Of a DNA stretch of 64,000 nucleotides, positions 36,439 through 46,183 are shown piece by piece. The notes under the pieces were generated by a model, which worked only from the letters and a program-made list of their open reading frames with translations, was not told where the DNA came from and searched no databases. The stretch's first letter is position 1. The number at the start of each line of letters is the position of its first letter. Source of the stretch: Branchiibius sp. NY16-3462-2. Lineage in GTDB: Bacteria; Actinomycetota; Actinomycetes; Actinomycetales; Dermatophilaceae. Position numbers and translations under genes: made by a program. The DNA lies in the NCBI RefSeq assembly GCF_001594145.1, contig NZ_LVCF01000046.1:124001-188000 (forward strand). The letters are read 5' to 3'.

Positions 36439-37289
36439 TCCAGCGCCCGTTCCGCAGCCTCGACGACGTTGACCAGCAGCTGCGCGCGGGTCATCGGCCC
36501 GACGCCGCCGGGGTTGGGCGAGAAATACCCGGCCACCTCCATCGCGTCCGGCGCGATGTCACCGGCGACCTTGCCCTCGACACGGGAGACCCCGACGTCC
36601 AGCAGCGCCGCACCGGGTTTGACCATGTCGGCGGTGATCAAGCCGGGCACGCCGGCCGCGGCCACCACGATGTCCGCGTCGCGCACGTGCCGGGCCAGGT
36701 CCCGGGTGCCGGTGTGACACAAGGTGACCGTCGCGTTCTCCGAGCGCCGGGTCAGCAGGAGGCCGAGCGGGCGACCGACGGTCAGCCCACGCCCGACCAC
36801 GGTGACGTCGGCGCCGGCGATCGGCACGTCGTACCGGCGCAGCAACTCGATGACGCCCATCGGTGTGCAGGGCAGCGGCCCGCTCTCCCCCAGCACCAGT
36901 TTGCCCAGGTTGTACGGGTGCAACCCGTCGACGTCCTTGGCCGGGTCCACCCGCGAGAGCAACGCGAATTCGTCCAGCCCCGTGGGCTGTTGGACCAGGA
37001 AGCCGGTGCACGCCGGGTCGGCGTTGAGCTCGTCGATGACGGCTTCGACTTCCGTCTGGGTCGCGGTGGCGGGCAGGTCACGGCGGATGGAGGTGATGCC
37101 CACCTGGGCACAGTCGCGGTGCTTGGCACCGACGTACCAGTGGGAACCCGGATCGTCACCGACCAGGACCGTGCCCAGACCCGGCACGACGCCCTTCTCG
37201 CGCAGGGCTGCCACCCGCTGGGTCAGCTCACCCTTGATCGTCTTCAGCGTCGCCTTGCCGTCCATCAACGTCGCAGTCACGGCGGCCAT
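36435..37289 (-). CDS. folD: methylenetetrahydrofolate dehydrogenase / cyclohydrolase
   Basis: 284 residues, bifunctional: converts 5,10-methylene-THF to 10-formyl-THF for purine and formyl-Met synthesis. The catalytic Lys is in YVGAKHRDC; the motif VDGLHPYNLGKL and the cofactor loop VVGRGLTVGRPLGLLL are intact, and the C-terminal PNPGGVGPMT is typical. The first ATG is used; a later in-frame Met is possible. It follows the acyltransferase gene by 13 bases. It is usually near purH; here the two are 15 kb apart with the carotenoid operon between. Confidence 0.96.
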   Translation of the reverse strand: MAAVTATLMDGKATLKTIKGELTQRVAALREKGVVPGLGTVLVGDDPGSHWYVGAKHRDCAQVGITSIRRDLPATATQTEVEAVIDELNADPACTGFLVQQPTGLDEFALLSRVDPAKDVDGLHPYNLGKLVLGESGPLPCTPMGVIELLRRYDVPIAGADVTVVGRGLTVGRPLGLLLTRRSENATVTLCHTGTRDLARHVRDADIVVAAAGVPGLITADMVKPGAALLDVGVSRVEGKVAGDIAPDAMEVAGYFSPNPGGVGPMTRAQLLVNVVEAAERALE

Positions 37290-37302
37290 CCTCCCACGGC
37301 GT

Positions 37303-38352
37303 TCACGTCGTCCTGCCGCCCCGTACCTGGCGGCTGAGGGCGTGGGAGGGCTGCTCTACGCAGCGATAGAGCACCCGCGCCACCAGACTGGTCGCCAGCA
37401 GCACCAACCCGCCGCCGAGGATCCAGTAGACTGGCCATGCGTCCGGCAGGAGCGCGACGGCAGGGGCGGCGACCTGGATGACCGGCTGGTGGACCAGATA
37501 GAAGCTGTAGGAGCGCAGGCCGAAGCCATCCAGCGGCGTTTCGGCGAACCAGTCACCGACCGGTCCGGTGAAGAGCAGGACCGCTGCGGCGCAAGGAAAC
37601 GCCCAGACCACCGCTTGCCCGAGGCCAATGTCGGCGGTGTCCACTCCCGCTGCCATGACGAGGCCGACCGCGAGCGCCGCGACGAGCCATCGCCGGTCGA
37701 TCGCGCTGCGGTGCTGGTAGATCACCGCGCAACACATCCCCGCCACGAACTGGATGAGCCGGTCCGGCAGCGTGAAGGAGTAGCCAAGTGCCGTGCCCGG
37801 AGCCAGCGGACCGAGCGCTGACCACACGACGCTCAGCACGCAACTGGCCACCAGGAGCGACCACAGACCCCACCGGCGCCACCACAGCACCAGCAGGGGG
37901 AACACCAGATAGAGATGGACCTCCAACGAAACGCTCCAGAGCGAACCGTTGATCGCCCCGGTGGTGCTCGGAATCCACGGTTGGATGAAGAAGGCGTACG
38001 CCGCGAGGTCGCCACCGGTGGCCGGCGACCGGACCAGCAGATGCCAGGTCGCGGGCAGCACGGCAAGCAGGAAGGCAGCCAACAGCGCGACATAGTAGGA
38101 CGGCAGGATCCGCAGCGCCCGCCGCTTCCAGAACGGCACCGCGTCGACGGCTGGTTGCCCTCGCGTCAGCGGTAGCGCCAGGCAGAAGCCGGAAATCACG
38201 ATGAAGAGATCGACCCCGTGCGCCGCCAGCGCTGATAGCTGCGGGAGCTTGCCGGGCAGGTGAAGGAACGACCAGTACTGGTTGAGGTGACACACAAAGA
38301 CTGCGAAGGCGCCGATCCCACGCAGGGCGTCGACGCCGCGCACCCGTGTCAC
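37303..38352 (-). CDS. acyltransferase family 3 membrane protein (OafA/YrhL-like)
   Basis: 349 residues with ten or so hydrophobic segments. The N-terminal RGVDALRGIGAFAVFVCHL holds the catalytic-region Arg/His pair of AT3 proteins, and SLWSVSLEVHLYLVFP the second conserved block. It would transfer acyl groups across the membrane to surface sugars. The start is GTG 38350-38352. No SGNH domain is fused. It lies among pta-ackA, folD and a glycosyltransferase rather than in the main polysaccharide locus. Confidence 0.87.
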   Translation of the reverse strand: MTRVRGVDALRGIGAFAVFVCHLNQYWSFLHLPGKLPQLSALAAHGVDLFIVISGFCLALPLTRGQPAVDAVPFWKRRALRILPSYYVALLAAFLLAVLPATWHLLVRSPATGGDLAAYAFFIQPWIPSTTGAINGSLWSVSLEVHLYLVFPLLVLWWRRWGLWSLLVASCVLSVVWSALGPLAPGTALGYSFTLPDRLIQFVAGMCCAVIYQHRSAIDRRWLVAALAVGLVMAAGVDTADIGLGQAVVWAFPCAAAVLLFTGPVGDWFAETPLDGFGLRSYSFYLVHQPVIQVAAPAVALLPDAWPVYWILGGGLVLLATSLVARVLYRCVEQPSHALSRQVRGGRTT

Positions 38353-38426
38353 GCCGAAAGCGTAGAACGGTCGGCGACCGTTGACGGCTGGTCCCGGCGG
38401 ACCGGATTTCGGACTAGATTCGTGGT

Positions 38427-40559
38427 GTGGCCACTAGCGTCTACGTCGCGTCCGCCGAGGGGTTCTCGGGCAAGTCCACCATCGCCCTGGGCGTACTGGA
38501 CGCCCTCGGGCGTAGCGGCGAACAGGTGGGGGTCTTTCGCCCCATCGCCCGATCGTCGGTCGAACCCGATTATGTGCTGCAGACCCTGCTCGAGCACGAC
38601 AGTGTCGATCTGGAGTACGCCGAGTGCCTGGGTGTGACCTACGACGACGTCCGCGACGATCCCGAAGAGGCGTTGTCGACGATCGTGCAGCGCTACAAGC
38701 ACGTCGAGGCGCAGTGCTCAGCCGTGGTGATCGTCGGCACCGACTACACCGACGTCAGCGGGCCCACCGAGTTGGCGTACAACGCGCGGATCGCCGCCAA
38801 CCTCGGCGCGCCGGTGCTGCTGGTGCTCAACGGACGCGACGCCGGATCGGCGGCGGAAACCCTCGGCATCAGCGAGCCGCGCACCCCTGAGCAGCTCGGG
38901 CACATCGCGCACCTCGCCGTGGCCGAGCTCATCCACGAGCGCGCGCAGATCCTGGCCATCGCCGTCAACCGGGCCGACGAGACCTGCCTGGATGAGATCC
39001 GCAGCACGGTGCACCACGTCGTCTCTGATCAACTCGGGCTCGGTGACACCCCGGTCTGGGCCGTGCCTGACGACCCGCTGCTGGTGGCACCGAGTATCCG
39101 TGACATCCAGGTCTCCCTCGGTGCCGCTCTCCTGCGTGGTGATCCGACCCGGCTGTCGCGCACGGCCTCCGGCCTGGTGATCGCCGGGATGTCGACCGTC
39201 AACGCCCTGGAGCACCTGACCGACGGGGCCGCGGTCATCGTGGCCGGTGACCGCTCCGAGATGCTGCTGGCCACGGTCCTGGCGGATCAGTCCGGAACGT
39301 TCCCCTCGCTGGCGACCATCATCCTCAACGGTCCGTTCGAAGTGCCTGAGGTCATCCGGCGGCTGTTGGACGGCATCCCCTCGACGCTGCCCGTGTTGCA
39401 GACCGATCACAACACCTACCAGACCGCCGTACGGGTCATGAATGCCCGTGGCCGGGTGACCGCCGACTCGACGGTTCGCTACGAGCGAGCGTTGGCCCTC
39501 TTCGAGCGCAACGTCGACCGCGAGGAGTTGCTGCGGGCGCTCGATGTGTCCCACACCAGCGTCGTCACTCCGCTGATGTTCGAGTACGGGTTGGTGGAGC
39601 GAGCCCGCAGCCAGCGCAAGACGATCGTGCTGCCCGAGGGTTCGGACGACCGCATCCTGCGCGCGGCCGCCATCGTTCTCAGCCGCGAGATCGCCGACCT
39701 GATCATCCTGGGTGACGAGGAACAGATCCGTGCCCGCGCCCACGAGCTGGGTGCGGATATCACTGCGGCACAGATCATTTCGCCCTTCGACGAGGAGTTG
39801 GTCGGGCGCTTCGCTGCCGAGTACGCGCAGATCCGGCAGAAGAAGGGCGTCACCCTCGAGCGGGCCGCTGACACCGTCACCGATGTGTCCTACTTCGGCA
39901 CGATGATGGTGCACCTCGGGTTGGCCGACGGGATGGTCTCCGGAGCCGCCCACACCACCGCGCACACCATCCGGCCAGCGTTCGAGATCATCAAGACCCG
40001 CCCCGGGGTCTCCGTGGTGTCGTCGGTCTTCCTGATGGCGCTGGCCGACCGGGTGCTGGTCTATGGCGACTGCGCGGTGATCCCCGACCCGACTGCAGAG
40101 CAGCTCGCGGACATCGCGGTCAGTTCCGCCGCGACCGCTCGAGCCTTCGGGATCGAGCCCCGGGTGGCGATGTTGTCCTACTCGACGGGTAGCTCCGGTT
40201 CGGGGGCCGACGTGGACAAGGTGCGTACGGCGACCGACCTGGTCCGCGTCAAAGCTCCGGATCTGCCGGTGGATGGCCCGTTGCAATATGACGCGGCCAC
40301 CGACGCGGCGGTGGCCCGCACGAAACTGCCGGAGTCCGAAGTCGCCGGTCGCGCAACGGTATTCATCTTCCCCGACCTCAACACCGGCAACAACACGTAT
40401 AAAGCGGTGCAGCGCAGCTCGGGCGCCGTCGCCATCGGCCCGGTGCTGCAGGGTCTGAACAAACCGATCAACGACCTGTCCCGGGGAGCGTTGGTCGAGG
40501 ACATTGTCCTGACGATCGCGATCACCGCGATCCAGTCGAGCATTGCGGGAGGCGTCTGA
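38427..40559 (+). CDS. pta: phosphate acetyltransferase (long form)
   Basis: 710 residues, the three-domain form: an N-terminal P-loop domain (ASAEGFSGKSTIALG near residue 10), a central DRTGG-type domain (about 220-330) and a C-terminal PTA/PTB catalytic domain with PEGSDDRILRA and MVSGAAHTTAHTIRPA. Interconverts acetyl-CoA and acetyl phosphate. The start is GTG 38427. Its stop TGATG shares one base with ackA, so the overflow/acetate-use pair is co-translated. Confidence 0.96.
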   Translation: MATSVYVASAEGFSGKSTIALGVLDALGRSGEQVGVFRPIARSSVEPDYVLQTLLEHDSVDLEYAECLGVTYDDVRDDPEEALSTIVQRYKHVEAQCSAVVIVGTDYTDVSGPTELAYNARIAANLGAPVLLVLNGRDAGSAAETLGISEPRTPEQLGHIAHLAVAELIHERAQILAIAVNRADETCLDEIRSTVHHVVSDQLGLGDTPVWAVPDDPLLVAPSIRDIQVSLGAALLRGDPTRLSRTASGLVIAGMSTVNALEHLTDGAAVIVAGDRSEMLLATVLADQSGTFPSLATIILNGPFEVPEVIRRLLDGIPSTLPVLQTDHNTYQTAVRVMNARGRVTADSTVRYERALALFERNVDREELLRALDVSHTSVVTPLMFEYGLVERARSQRKTIVLPEGSDDRILRAAAIVLSREIADLIILGDEEQIRARAHELGADITAAQIISPFDEELVGRFAAEYAQIRQKKGVTLERAADTVTDVSYFGTMMVHLGLADGMVSGAAHTTAHTIRPAFEIIKTRPGVSVVSSVFLMALADRVLVYGDCAVIPDPTAEQLADIAVSSAATARAFGIEPRVAMLSYSTGSSGSGADVDKVRTATDLVRVKAPDLPVDGPLQYDAATDAAVARTKLPESEVAGRATVFIFPDLNTGNNTYKAVQRSSGAVAIGPVLQGLNKPINDLSRGALVEDIVLTIAITAIQSSIAGGV

Positions 40560-41746
40560 TGCGGGCGGTATTGGTCATCAACTCGGGCTCGTCGTCGTTC
40601 AAGTACCAACTGATCGATAGTGAATCGGAGCAGGTGCTTGCGACCGGTCTGGTGGAGCGGATCGGCGATGAGCACTCCGGGATCACCCACACCGTGGACG
40701 GCACGAAACATCAACGCGAGTTGCCGATTGCCGATCACACGGCCGGGTTCGGCGCGATGATGGATGCGTTCGGCGAGTTCGGTCCGTCACTGGATGATGA
40801 CCCGCCGGTCGTGGTCGGTCACCGGGTCGTGCACGGCGGTCAGCGCTTCTTCGAGCCCACCGTGATCACCGACCTGGTGAAGATCAACATCGAGGACCTG
40901 TCCGAGTTGGCCCCGTTGCACAACCCTGGCGGGCTGCAGGGCATCAATGCGGCGCAGGCGCAGTTCCCGGACATTCCGCACGTCGCCGTCTTCGACACCG
41001 CGTTCCATCAGACGATCCCGCCGGCCGGCTACACCTACGCCATCGACCGCGATGTGGCGCAGCGATACCGGGTCCGCAAGTACGGCTTCCACGGCACGTC
41101 ACACCAGTTCGTCTCGGGGGCCGCGGCGCAGTTCCTCGACCGGCCGCTGGAAGAGCTGCGGCAGATCGTCTTCCACCTCGGCAACGGGGCTTCGGTCACG
41201 GCGGTCGACGGCGGGAAGTCGGTGGAGACCTCGATGGGTATGACGCCGATCCCCGGTCTGGTGATGGGGACCCGCAGCGGCGACATCGACCCCGGTGCCC
41301 TGATGCACCTACTGCGGCACGCCCGGATGGACGTCGACGACATCGACAATCTGCTCAACAAACGCAGCGGCGTCCTGGGTCTCAGCGGCCACAGCGACAT
41401 GCGCGATCTCGCTGACGCCATCGCCTCCGGTGATGCCGCCGCCCAGGCCGCTTTCGATGTCTACATCCACCGGTTGCGCCTCTACCTGGGTGCGTACGCA
41501 TCCATCCTGGGCGGCGTGGACGTGATCGTCTTCACCGCGGGTGTCGGCGAGAACGATGACACCGTCCGAGCCGCCGTCCTGGCGAAGGCAGAGTTCCTCG
41601 GGGTGCGAATCGACCCGGATCGCAACGCTGTTCGCTCCCACGAGCCTCGGCGGATCAGCACGGACGACTCGGCGATCGACGTACTCGTGGTGCCCACCGA
41701 CGAGGAGCTCGAGATCGCCCGACAAGCCGTCACCGCGATCTCCTGA
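40559..41746 (+). CDS. ackA: acetate kinase
   Basis: 395 residues of the ASKHA fold. NSGSSSFKYQL at the N-terminus, HRVVHGGQRFFEP, the phosphate loop FHLGNGASV and TAGVGEN near the C-terminus are intact. It makes ATP and acetate from acetyl phosphate, reversibly. Coupled to pta. A GT2 gene follows by 6 bases, so the transcript may continue into a glycosyltransferase and a methyltransferase. Confidence 0.97.
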   Translation: MRAVLVINSGSSSFKYQLIDSESEQVLATGLVERIGDEHSGITHTVDGTKHQRELPIADHTAGFGAMMDAFGEFGPSLDDDPPVVVGHRVVHGGQRFFEPTVITDLVKINIEDLSELAPLHNPGGLQGINAAQAQFPDIPHVAVFDTAFHQTIPPAGYTYAIDRDVAQRYRVRKYGFHGTSHQFVSGAAAQFLDRPLEELRQIVFHLGNGASVTAVDGGKSVETSMGMTPIPGLVMGTRSGDIDPGALMHLLRHARMDVDDIDNLLNKRSGVLGLSGHSDMRDLADAIASGDAAAQAAFDVYIHRLRLYLGAYASILGGVDVIVFTAGVGENDDTVRAAVLAKAEFLGVRIDPDRNAVRSHEPRRISTDDSAIDVLVVPTDEELEIARQAVTAIS

Positions 41747-41752
41747 GCACGC

Positions 41753-42799
41753 ATGGGTGACGCCGCCGACCACGGCCTCAGCGTCGTGGTGCCGGTGCAC
41801 AACGGCGCGCGAACCCTGGCCGATGCCCTGGAGTCGCTACGCCGTCAGACGGTGCCCTTGCACGAAGTCATCGTCGTCGACGACGGCTCGACCGATGAGA
41901 GCGTGCAGATCGCACGCAGTCATCCGCTGGGCGCCCGGGTCATCGAACTCGGCACCAACCAGGGTGTCGCCTTTGCCCGCAACACCGGCCTGCTGGAGGC
42001 CCGCACCGAGCGGGTGGCCTTCCTGGACCAGGACGACCTGTGGCTGCCGACCCGCGCCGCACGGCTGCAGGCGGTCTTCGCCGACCACCCCGACCTGCAG
42101 GTGCTCGTCACCGGCGAGCGGGTGTTCGCGGCCGCCGAAGACAAGGCGGCCCTTGTCGAGGACGACCATCCCTTCCTCGACTGGGTCCAGTGGTGGCCCG
42201 CGGCCGGCCACGTCATCGACGCGATGTCCGCCCTTCCAGCAGATCCCGAGTCGGAACTGACGTTGCTCCCCACCGCTCGCATCCTGACCGGCAGCATCAC
42301 GGTCAGCTCGTCGTACGTGCTGCCGCGCACTCTCAGCCTGCAGGTCGGTGGGTTCGCCAGCTGGGCGCGGTCGGCCGATGACTGGGTGCTGCTGCAGACC
42401 CTGGCCGCCCGTACGCCGATCGGCTCGGTCGATGACCGGACGGTGCTCTACCGCGTGCACCCGACCAACACCTCGGTCACCACGCGCTGGCCGCGCACCT
42501 TGCTGACCCTCGCGGCCGCGATGCGCCACGGGGACGCACTGGTACCCGCCGACCACGAGCGCGACGCGGCGTACGTCGGACCGCTGGTCGGCACGAACCT
42601 GCTGCCCCACTATCTGTGGGCGCTGGCGCGGGAGCCGGGTGGGCGCAGCGCGGCCGACACCTGGGCACTGTGGCAATTGCTGGCCACCGACGAGGACCGC
42701 ACGCTGCGCAACGTGGTTCGGTTGGCTCGCACTCAATTGCGTGCCCGAATACCAGCCGCTGTCCGTGACACCCTCCGAGGCAAGGGAGACGCCCCGTGA
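41753..42799 (+). CDS. GT2 glycosyltransferase
   Basis: 348 residues. GT-A fold: LSVVVPVHNGARTLADALESL, VIVVDDGSTDESV, the DxD region FLDQDDLWLP and the downstream W in ARSADDWVLL. The C-terminal 100 residues are extra and unrecognised. It follows ackA by 6 bases and overlaps the methyltransferase gene by 4 bases, so the pair may build or decorate a cell-surface glycan or a glycosylated small molecule. A role in glycosylating the carotenoid made next door is possible but unsupported by motif. Confidence 0.87.
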   Translation: MGDAADHGLSVVVPVHNGARTLADALESLRRQTVPLHEVIVVDDGSTDESVQIARSHPLGARVIELGTNQGVAFARNTGLLEARTERVAFLDQDDLWLPTRAARLQAVFADHPDLQVLVTGERVFAAAEDKAALVEDDHPFLDWVQWWPAAGHVIDAMSALPADPESELTLLPTARILTGSITVSSSYVLPRTLSLQVGGFASWARSADDWVLLQTLAARTPIGSVDDRTVLYRVHPTNTSVTTRWPRTLLTLAAAMRHGDALVPADHERDAAYVGPLVGTNLLPHYLWALAREPGGRSAADTWALWQLLATDEDRTLRNVVRLARTQLRARIPAAVRDTLRGKGDAP

Positions 42800-43458
42800 C
42801 CCACCCCGAGCAGCAGGCGACCTACCAGGAAGAAGCGCTGCCCGAGATCCTGCCCTATCTGCCTGCCGGGGCGTCGTCAGCGCTTGATGTCGGTTGCGGC
42901 CCAGGCGGATTCGGTCCCACGCTGCGGCGACGCTATCCCGATGCACGCATCGTCGGCGTCGAAGCGGTCGCGTCCCAGGCCGAGATCGCACGCACCGATC
43001 ACGGGTTCGACGAGGTGGTGACCGGGTACTTCCCGGACGCCCTGGCCGACCGTTCGGAGCGGTTCGACGTGATCACGTTCAACGACGTGCTGGAACACAT
43101 CGTCGACCCCTGGTCCGTCGTCGAGGGTCTTCACGACCGTCTGACCCCCGGCGGCCACGTGGTCGCATCGATCCCCAACGTGCAGTTCGTCTGGAACCTG
43201 ACCGATCTGCTCGCCGGTCGCTGGAACTATCAGGACTGGGGAATCCTGGACCGGACCCACGTGCGCTTCTTCACCCGGACCACCGCTTGTTCGCTGTTCA
43301 CCGACCACGGTTTCGAGGTCGAGACGTGTGTCGGGATCCGACCGGCCGGCCATGGCGGCCGGTTGGACAAACGCGCCCTCCGCAGCGGACTGATGATGCT
43401 CATCCCCGACAGCCGCTGGACGAACTTCCTGATCGTCGCCCGGTCACTGCGGCCCTGA
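42796..43458 (+). CDS. class I SAM-dependent methyltransferase
   Basis: 220 residues from GTG 42796. SAM motif I is ALDVGCGPGGFG near residue 32, then VVTGYFPDAL and FDVITFNDVLEHIVDPWSVV. The pattern, including the LDRTHVRFFT block, is that of Methyltransf_23-type enzymes frequent beside GT2 genes in glycan loci. Coupled to the upstream GT2. Substrate unknown. Confidence 0.85.
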   Translation: MTHPEQQATYQEEALPEILPYLPAGASSALDVGCGPGGFGPTLRRRYPDARIVGVEAVASQAEIARTDHGFDEVVTGYFPDALADRSERFDVITFNDVLEHIVDPWSVVEGLHDRLTPGGHVVASIPNVQFVWNLTDLLAGRWNYQDWGILDRTHVRFFTRTTACSLFTDHGFEVETCVGIRPAGHGGRLDKRALRSGLMMLIPDSRWTNFLIVARSLRP

Positions 43459-43516
43459 CCAGCCCGGATCTCACTCACCCCGGTAGGTAGGGCACGGCGG
43501 TTAGGGTTTTTTCATC

Positions 43517-43576
43517 ATGCGCCCCCGCCGAGACTGCCGTCGCATCCCCCGGATCAGGTCCGGCCATGAACGCTGA
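43517..43576 (+). promoter_or_regulatory. candidate upstream ORF overlapping the crtE start
   Basis: ATG at 43517 opens a 19-codon frame, MRPRRDCRRIPRIRSGHER, whose TGA lies inside crtE, 8 bases after its ATG. Eight of the 19 residues are Arg. TAGGGT at 43502-43507 lies 9 bases before this ATG, so a leaderless transcript could begin here. If translated, it would couple or slow crtE initiation. Chance occurrence is possible. Confidence 0.3.
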
Positions 43577-44678
43577 GGCCAGCTACCTGCCGCAGGCCCA
43601 CAGCGATCTGGTGCCGGGCCGTGATCAAACCCTGCACGCCGTCGATGACCTGCTGAAAACACGTCTGGCCGAGCTTCGTACCGTCCTCGCCGACGCCGGG
43701 TGCAACCGCGTCGCGGCCAGTCCGACGCTGCACATCGACCTGATCGACGAGTTGGAACTGCGCCTGGGCGACCCCGGGAAACGCCTGCGGCCGTCGTTGG
43801 CCCATCGCGGCTGGGTGCTGTCCGGTGGCGACCGTCGCACCTGGTCAGCACTGGTCCGCGTGGCCGCGGCGATGGAGTTGTTGCACCTGTTCGGGCTGGT
43901 GCACGACGACATCATGGATCGCTCGTCGACCCGCAGGGGCCGACAGACCCTGCATGTGAGCAGCGCTCTCCAACACCGTTCGGCCGGCGCTGCCGGCGAC
44001 GCGGAACACTTCGGGGACAGCGTCGCGATCCTGCTGGGCGATCTTGCCCTCAGCGAAGCCAATGCCCTGGTCGGCGCCTGCTCCGGCCCGGTGCGGGATG
44101 CCTGGCGGGTCATGTCGGCCGAACTCGTCCAGGGCCAGCTGATGGATCTCACCCACGCCGCCGATCGCCGTACGGACGCAGTCACGTCCACGCTGATCGC
44201 CCGGCTCAAGAGCGGTCGTTACACCATCACCCGGCCGTTGCAGCTCGGCGCGCTCGTCGCCGGATCGGACCAGGCCTGGGTCGATCGGCTCGTCGCGTGG
44301 GGCGATGTCGTCGGTGACGCCTTCGCCCTGCGGGACGACGTCCTTGGGATCTGGGGCGATCCGGCCGTCATGGGCAAACCGGCTGGCGACGATCTGTTGG
44401 AGGGCAAACCGACAGTGCTGCGGGTCTGGGCTGCCGAGTCGCTGGACGACTCCAGCCGGTCGTTGCTGGCGGCCTGCGACGACGGCACGCTGGACGCCGA
44501 CGGGGTGGAGCAGTTGCGGCAGGCGATGGAGCGCTGCGGGGTGCGCCGCCGGGCCGAGCAGGAGCTGCGCGCACTGGTCGCGCGAGCGATGGCGTTGATT
44601 CCCGGCCTGACCAGCGACCCGGACGCCGCCGATGAGTTACGAGCCCTGGTCGAAGCCATCGCCTGGCGGGCCGCATGA
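43566..44678 (+). CDS. crtE: geranylgeranyl diphosphate synthase
   Basis: 370 residues, a trans-prenyltransferase: adds IPP units to make the C20 precursor of the carotenoid. The first aspartate-rich motif is intact in VHDDIMDRSSTRRG. The second is LRDDVLGIWGD, with Gly in place of the last Asp, a variant common in actinobacterial enzymes. The residue five before the first motif is small, compatible with products longer than C15. First gene of the crt operon, coupled to crtI (ATGA). The 107-base gap before it is the operon's likely promoter. Confidence 0.93.
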   Translation: MNAEASYLPQAHSDLVPGRDQTLHAVDDLLKTRLAELRTVLADAGCNRVAASPTLHIDLIDELELRLGDPGKRLRPSLAHRGWVLSGGDRRTWSALVRVAAAMELLHLFGLVHDDIMDRSSTRRGRQTLHVSSALQHRSAGAAGDAEHFGDSVAILLGDLALSEANALVGACSGPVRDAWRVMSAELVQGQLMDLTHAADRRTDAVTSTLIARLKSGRYTITRPLQLGALVAGSDQAWVDRLVAWGDVVGDAFALRDDVLGIWGDPAVMGKPAGDDLLEGKPTVLRVWAAESLDDSSRSLLAACDDGTLDADGVEQLRQAMERCGVRRRAEQELRALVARAMALIPGLTSDPDAADELRALVEAIAWRAA

Positions 44679-46183
44679 ACGTTGTCGTCATCGGCGCCGG
44701 CCTGTCAGGTCTGGCCGCTGCGTGCCATCTGACTGCCGACGGCCACGACGTCACCGTGTTGGAGCGCGAAGACGTCGTGGGTGGCCGGGCGGGAGTCCTA
44801 CGCCTGGGTGGGTTCCGTTTCGATCCGGGACCGGTGGTGATGACGATGCCCGACCTGCTCGCGGCGCCGATCCGGGCCGTGGGGGGCGACCCGGACGCCC
44901 TGGTGCCGATGACCCAGCTGGATCCGGCCTACCGCGCGGTGTTCGCCGACGGCTCGCACCTGCTGGTGCGCGCGGGGCTGGCTGACCTGCGGGAGGAGGT
45001 ACGCCGAGTGTCCGGCGACGCTGACGCGGCTGGCTTCGATGAGTTCGTCAGGTGGTTGGGCCAGCTTCACGGCGCGGAGTTCGACGCGTTCATCGACCAC
45101 AACTACCGCTCCGCCCTCGACCTGCTGGCGGTGCCGGGCGCTGCGCTGCGTCTGCTGCGCCTGGGCGGGTTCCGCGCCCTCGGACCGAAGGTCGGATCGT
45201 TCTTCACCGACGAGCGGCTGCACCGCATCTTCGGCTTCCAGTCGCTCTACGCCGGCGTCGCGCCCGCCCAGGCGCGGGCCCTTTTCGCGATCATCACCTA
45301 CATGGACACCGTGCGCGGCGTCTTCTATCCCGACGGTGGCATGCACGCGATCGCCACCGGCCTGGCCGACGCGCTCGCCGCAGCCGACGTCCCGATCCAC
45401 CTCGGGACACCGGTCGGTGAGATCCTGACCCGCAGCGACGGAGCAGTGGCCGGAGTGCGCACCACCGAGGGTGACCGGCTGGCCGCTGACGCCGTTGTGT
45501 GTACCGTGGATCTGCCGGTGGCCTACGACCAGCTACTCCCCCAGGTGTCGATGCCGCGCCGGGTTGCGCGGGGTCGCTACTCGCCCAGCGCGGTGGTGTG
45601 GCACCTGGGTGTTCGAGGTCGGCCCGGGCCCCAGATCGCCCACCATTCAATCCATTTCGGCGCTCAGTGGGACGAGGCGTTCGCCGCGCTGATCGACCGC
45701 GGTGAGCTGATGCCCGACCCGTCCCGGCTGGTGACCGTGCCCAGCGTCACCGACCCCACGGCCGCGCCCGACGGCTGCACCGCGATGTACGTCCTGGAAC
45801 CCGTGCCCCACACCGGTGCCCGCATCGACTGGTCCGAGGAGGCCGGCCCCATGCGCGACCGGCTGCTCGGCTTCCTGACCGACAACGACTACCCGGTGGA
45901 CATCGTGGAGGAGCAACTCGTGACCCCCGCAGACTGGCAGGAACTGGGGCTGTATCGCGGCACCCCGTTCGCCCTCGCCCATACCTTCAGCCAGTCCGGA
46001 CCGTTCCGGCCCTCGAACATCGACCGGCGGGTGCCGGGTCTGGTGTTCGCCGGGTCGGGAACCACACCGGGTGTAGGCATCCCGATGGTGTTGGTCAGTG
46101 GTCGCCTGGCCGCCGAGCGCGTCAGCCAGTACGCCGGTCGTGCGGCTCCGCGCCCGACAGCGGCTCCCGTGGGGGTCGCGTGA
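44675..46183 (+). CDS. crtI: phytoene desaturase
   Basis: 502 residues. FAD fold VIGAGLSGLAAACHLTADG with the downstream VLEREDVVGGRAG, and the C-terminal carotene-desaturase block VFAGSGTTPGVGIPMVLVSGRLAAERV. It converts phytoene to lycopene through four desaturations, the bacterial CrtI route. Overlaps both neighbours by 4 bases. Bounded by crtE and the crtB-idi fusion, so substrate supply and use are stoichiometrically linked. Confidence 0.95.
   Translation: MNVVVIGAGLSGLAAACHLTADGHDVTVLEREDVVGGRAGVLRLGGFRFDPGPVVMTMPDLLAAPIRAVGGDPDALVPMTQLDPAYRAVFADGSHLLVRAGLADLREEVRRVSGDADAAGFDEFVRWLGQLHGAEFDAFIDHNYRSALDLLAVPGAALRLLRLGGFRALGPKVGSFFTDERLHRIFGFQSLYAGVAPAQARALFAIITYMDTVRGVFYPDGGMHAIATGLADALAAADVPIHLGTPVGEILTRSDGAVAGVRTTEGDRLAADAVVCTVDLPVAYDQLLPQVSMPRRVARGRYSPSAVVWHLGVRGRPGPQIAHHSIHFGAQWDEAFAALIDRGELMPDPSRLVTVPSVTDPTAAPDGCTAMYVLEPVPHTGARIDWSEEAGPMRDRLLGFLTDNDYPVDIVEEQLVTPADWQELGLYRGTPFALAHTFSQSGPFRPSNIDRRVPGLVFAGSGTTPGVGIPMVLVSGRLAAERVSQYAGRAAPRPTAAPVGVA

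Noticed and set aside
43459..43565. T-run GGGTTTTTTC before crtE as a terminator
   Set aside because: No stable stem precedes the T-run; the position suits a promoter or leader at least as well.
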